In this document: positions 22,898 through 24,961 of the stretch, one piece after another | Layout: each line of letters opens with the position of its first letter | Position numbering within the stretch: the stretch's first letter is position 1 | Source: a virus | Strand: one strand, 5' to 3' | DNA: 24,961 bases | Virus record (IMG/VR): IMGVR_UViG_3300030202_001468 | Coordinates: 1-24,961 of that record | Made by a program: the position numbers and the translations under genes | The notes under the pieces: model-generated | What the model was told of the DNA's origin: nothing | What the model saw: only the letters and a program-made list of their open reading frames with translations | Databases searched by the model: none

Positions 22898-24250
22898 ATG
22901 AGTGGATATATAAAAACAATGAAAGATTTAGAAGCGGCATCATACGGTCTAAGAGGCGGTAATGGTAATGCTTTGTTGAAGGCTGCCGGAGTCGTTGGTG
23001 GATTAGGAGGAGTAGGACACGATTTACAACCTGCTTTTAGTGGTGCATCAGGACTAACGGATTTATACAATGTTCTTTACGGACAGAAAGTATGGTCAAT
23101 GCTTAACCAAGAGGTTAATGCTTTGTCAATGATTGCTAAGAGGCCATATACCTCAAGTGGTTGGAGAGTTCTAAAGAGCCGACCTCAAGGTGGTAGTGGT
23201 TCTGCTTTCGCACTTGGTAGTGGAGCAGCAGGAAGTGCTGCACCTAAAGCATCAGTAATTGGTGGAGTTGCAGAAAATGCTTCTCTAAGTAGTATTACTG
23301 CATTAGCCCCTGAATACACAAAACTGAATGTAAGCCCTAAAACAATAGCACACAAATTCGAGTTCTCTGAACTTGCAATGGAACTTGCTGCTATTGATGA
23401 TGGTGTTGGTGATATACGTGCTATAATCCGTGAGGATATGGGTAAACACCACGCTGAAGTACAGAACAAGATGTTATTAACACCTCTTGAAGTATATTCA
23501 GAAACAGGAACAGGAGATATTGTTAACAACTATACATCTTTGTATAAGGTTGTAGCAAGTGCTGAAGAAATTGGTCAAATGTACACTGATGATTTAACTG
23601 ACTTAGGTGCAGGTGGTACTAATGAAGCCCTTGAAGATACATTAGTAAGAATCTATGGACAAGATAGAGGAGTTACAGTTAGTACTGAAACTATTACAGT
23701 TGTATCTGATTTCTTGGATGCTGAAGTTGACTTCGGTGCAAGTTATGCAGCAGGTTCTACTAGAGTATTAACTTTAACAATACTAAATGACATGATTCGT
23801 AGAATCCGTCAAAATGGTGGAAACCCTAAAGTTATCTTAACAGGATACGATACTATACAACATATCTCTGACTTGCTACAAAGCCAAGAGAGATTTATGG
23901 ATAGGAAAGAAGTAGTTCCTACACATAACGGTGTTCGTGGAGTTAAAGGTGCTGAAGTTGGTTTCAGAGTTGCAACATACTATGATATACCAATTATCCC
24001 TTGTAAGGATATGGGTTCAACAACTGCTGCCGGTGTAACAAATGGATTAAGTGATATCTTTGTCTTAGATACAGACCATCTATGGCTATCAGTTATGAAG
24101 CCTACAGAATACTTCGAGGATGGTATTTCAAATGGAAACCCATTCGGTGTTGGAACTTTAGGAAATCAAGCAATGTACAGAACCATTGGTGAAGTATGTT
24201 GTTCTTTCTTTAAAGGTCAAGGTAAGATAACTAACTTGAAGAGTGCTTGA
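22898..24250 (+). CDS. Major capsid protein, HK97-fold
   Basis: The 450-aa product is the best candidate for the shell protein. It directly follows protease/scaffold with GGAGTGAT upstream. Residues 1-50 are Gly/Ala-rich. The FEFSELAMELAAIDDGVGDI and REDMGKHHAEVQNKMLL stretch resembles the HK97 spine helix region, and the part from NDMIRRIRQNGGNPKVILTG to ATYYDIPIIPCKDM and IFVLDTDHLWLSV is the typical A-domain pattern (an 'X-N-P-K-V-I-L-T' strand, then 'IPIIPCKDM'). Codon use shifts to C-ending codons (Phe is mostly TTC, unlike the ligase), as expected for a very abundant protein. The N-terminal region may be trimmed by the protease. It has no tag. Confidence 0.87.
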   Translation: MSGYIKTMKDLEAASYGLRGGNGNALLKAAGVVGGLGGVGHDLQPAFSGASGLTDLYNVLYGQKVWSMLNQEVNALSMIAKRPYTSSGWRVLKSRPQGGSGSAFALGSGAAGSAAPKASVIGGVAENASLSSITALAPEYTKLNVSPKTIAHKFEFSELAMELAAIDDGVGDIRAIIREDMGKHHAEVQNKMLLTPLEVYSETGTGDIVNNYTSLYKVVASAEEIGQMYTDDLTDLGAGGTNEALEDTLVRIYGQDRGVTVSTETITVVSDFLDAEVDFGASYAAGSTRVLTLTILNDMIRRIRQNGGNPKVILTGYDTIQHISDLLQSQERFMDRKEVVPTHNGVRGVKGAEVGFRVATYYDIPIIPCKDMGSTTAAGVTNGLSDIFVLDTDHLWLSVMKPTEYFEDGISNGNPFGVGTLGNQAMYRTIGEVCCSFFKGQGKITNLKSA

Positions 24251-24262
24251 GGTGATTAAGTA

Positions 24263-24598
24263 ATGGCACATACTGTCACACTTATTGCTGACCATAAAGG
24301 ATTTGCTGCTCCTAAAGTATCAGGAGATGAATATGTTGTTGATGCACACATTAACATCACGGCATATGTTCAAGGTGGAATAACTGTAACTGCGTCTTCT
24401 TTGGGTCTATCTTCTGTACACTGTGTTTTAGTAACAGGTATGGAAGAAATAGGCCAAACAGCAAGACCAATAGTAAGTACAACTGGTGCATATGAATCAG
24501 GAACTAGTTTCAAACTAATTCTTTCAACTGGTTCAGCCCAACTCAGTGGTACTGCTGATGAAGGTATGGTTAGAGTCCGTGTTTACGGAAACCTCTAA
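24263..24598 (+). CDS. Small beta-rich protein after capsid gene, possible decoration protein
   Basis: This 111-aa protein (MAHTVTLIADHKGF...) has alternating hydrophobic/Thr/Ser strands (INITAYVQGGITVTASSLGL, VHCVLVTGM, FKLILSTGSAQL, MVRVRVYGNL), suggesting an all-beta fold. GAGGTGAT precedes the ATG. Small beta proteins just after the capsid gene are often head decoration or stabilising proteins; that is inference from position and composition, and a head-tail connector is the alternative. No tag or metal site is visible. Confidence 0.7.
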   Translation: MAHTVTLIADHKGFAAPKVSGDEYVVDAHINITAYVQGGITVTASSLGLSSVHCVLVTGMEEIGQTARPIVSTTGAYESGTSFKLILSTGSAQLSGTADEGMVRVRVYGNL

Positions 24599-24626
24599 AC
24601 AGTGAATAATGGAATAAACATAAAAT

Positions 24627-24665
24627 AGTAGTCTTCGTTCTGAGACAATCAGAACGGGGGCTACT
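24627..24665 (+). terminator. Strong 17-bp hairpin downstream of the capsid genes
   Basis: AGTAGTCTTCGTTCTGA (24627-24643) and TCAGAACGGGGGCTACT (24649-24665) pair over all 17 positions, three of them G-U, with loop GACAA. The arms are far richer in G/C than their surroundings. No T-run follows on the + strand, so it is not a classic intrinsic terminator; it could be an RNA processing or stability element for the capsid mRNA, or regulate the next gene. A second short pairing, CCTT with AAGG (24670-24681), overlaps the next ribosome binding site. Confidence 0.5.
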
Positions 24666-24692
24666 ATCCCCTTATTAAAAGGAGAAAAACAC

Positions 24693-24961
24693 ATGACACA
24701 AGTAACATTAACGAACCAAGCAAGACCAAGAGATATTAAAATCGGTGGAGTAATATACTCCATACATTATAATCAACAAACAACTGTACCTTTAAGACAT
24801 ACCGTATGTTTCTTAGGTGCGGAAAATATTACATTCACATTCGATGAAACGGACAAAAAAGATATTGAAAATCTTAATGACTATAAATTTAATGAATTAA
24901 TTAGATTAACTGATGAACTAAAAGAAGGCGATACACGTAAACAAGCCCAAAAAATATTATT
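24693..24961 (+). CDS. Unknown protein, 3' end outside window
   Basis: An ATG at 24693, preceded by AAAGGAG, opens a frame that runs 89 codons to the right edge without a stop. The visible part is MTQVTLTNQARPRDIKIG, then a likely beta segment (GVIYSIHYNQQTTVPLRHTV, ENITFTFDETD), then a charged helix (NDYKFNELIRLTDELKEGD). Position after the capsid and possible decoration gene suggests another head or head-tail connector protein, but no family is recognised. Confidence 0.7.
   Translation, partial: MTQVTLTNQARPRDIKIGGVIYSIHYNQQTTVPLRHTVCFLGAENITFTFDETDKKDIENLNDYKFNELIRLTDELKEGDTRKQAQKIL

Noticed and set aside
3310-24763. Antisense open frames (for example 3310-3600, 3768-4145, 8923-9219, 22461-22769, 23185-23529)
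   Set aside because: They lie wholly or mostly within well-supported + strand genes, have Ser/Phe/Leu-rich compositions expected from reversed AT-rich codons, and lack ribosome binding sites or recognisable domains.
1-24961. tRNA, rRNA or insertion sequence
   Set aside because: I saw no tRNA-like cloverleaf with a CCA-adjacent stem, no rRNA segments, and no transposase or terminal inverted repeats.

Overview
The window looks like part of the late (virion-assembly) region of a tailed dsDNA virus of the HK97/Caudoviricetes lineage, probably infecting a marine archaeon. The sequence is AT-rich. About 30 genes lie on the + strand with almost no intergenic space, many overlapping as ATGA or TTGA. 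Ribosome binding sites are mostly of the GGTGA or GGAGG type often used by archaea. The core set is a large terminase (10244-11680), a portal (13034-14659), an XkdF-like prohead protease fused to a scaffold (21688-22884), a major capsid protein (22898-24250) and a probable small terminase (4095-4751). An ATP-dependent DNA ligase (19034-21655) and a LAGLIDADG-domain protein (11692-13029) sit among them. A marine archaeal (for example Poseidoniales or thaumarchaeal) virus fits the AT bias, ribosome binding sites and ligase type, but the host cannot be settled from this window.

Layout. 1-4098: seven small to medium accessory proteins. 4095-4751: tandem zinc/HTH protein, likely TerS. 4748-9676: one small and two very large helical proteins of unknown function (591 and 898 aa). 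9682-14659: GNAT-like protein, TerL, winged-helix/LAGLIDADG protein and portal. 14668-19023: a run of small, mostly coiled-coil proteins, one of only 23 aa. 19034-21655: ligase. 21688-24598: protease/scaffold, capsid protein and a small beta-rich protein. 24599-24692: the only sizeable intergenic region, holding a strong hairpin. A further gene then runs off the right edge.

The most striking feature is a short peptide tag, roughly M-x-W-x-x-[VIL]-[LIVM]-K followed by acidic or polar residues. It starts at least 13 otherwise unrelated proteins and recurs at the C-terminus or inside several others. TerL, the portal, the capsid protein, the ligase and the N-terminus of the protease lack it. The scaffold ends in a related W-x-x-I sequence. 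By analogy with the N-terminal capsid-targeting sequences of T4 internal head proteins, I infer a shared docking signal that loads many accessory or ejected proteins into the procapsid, perhaps by competing with the scaffold tail for the capsid protein or portal. The 23-aa gene is little more than this tag.

Other notable points: an internal start with a strong ribosome binding site that could make the scaffold as a separate protein; two zinc-ribbon insertions in the portal; a tandem zinc/HTH duplication with identical spacing in the probable TerS; and an apparent complete absence of GATC and AGCT, which suggests escape from host restriction.
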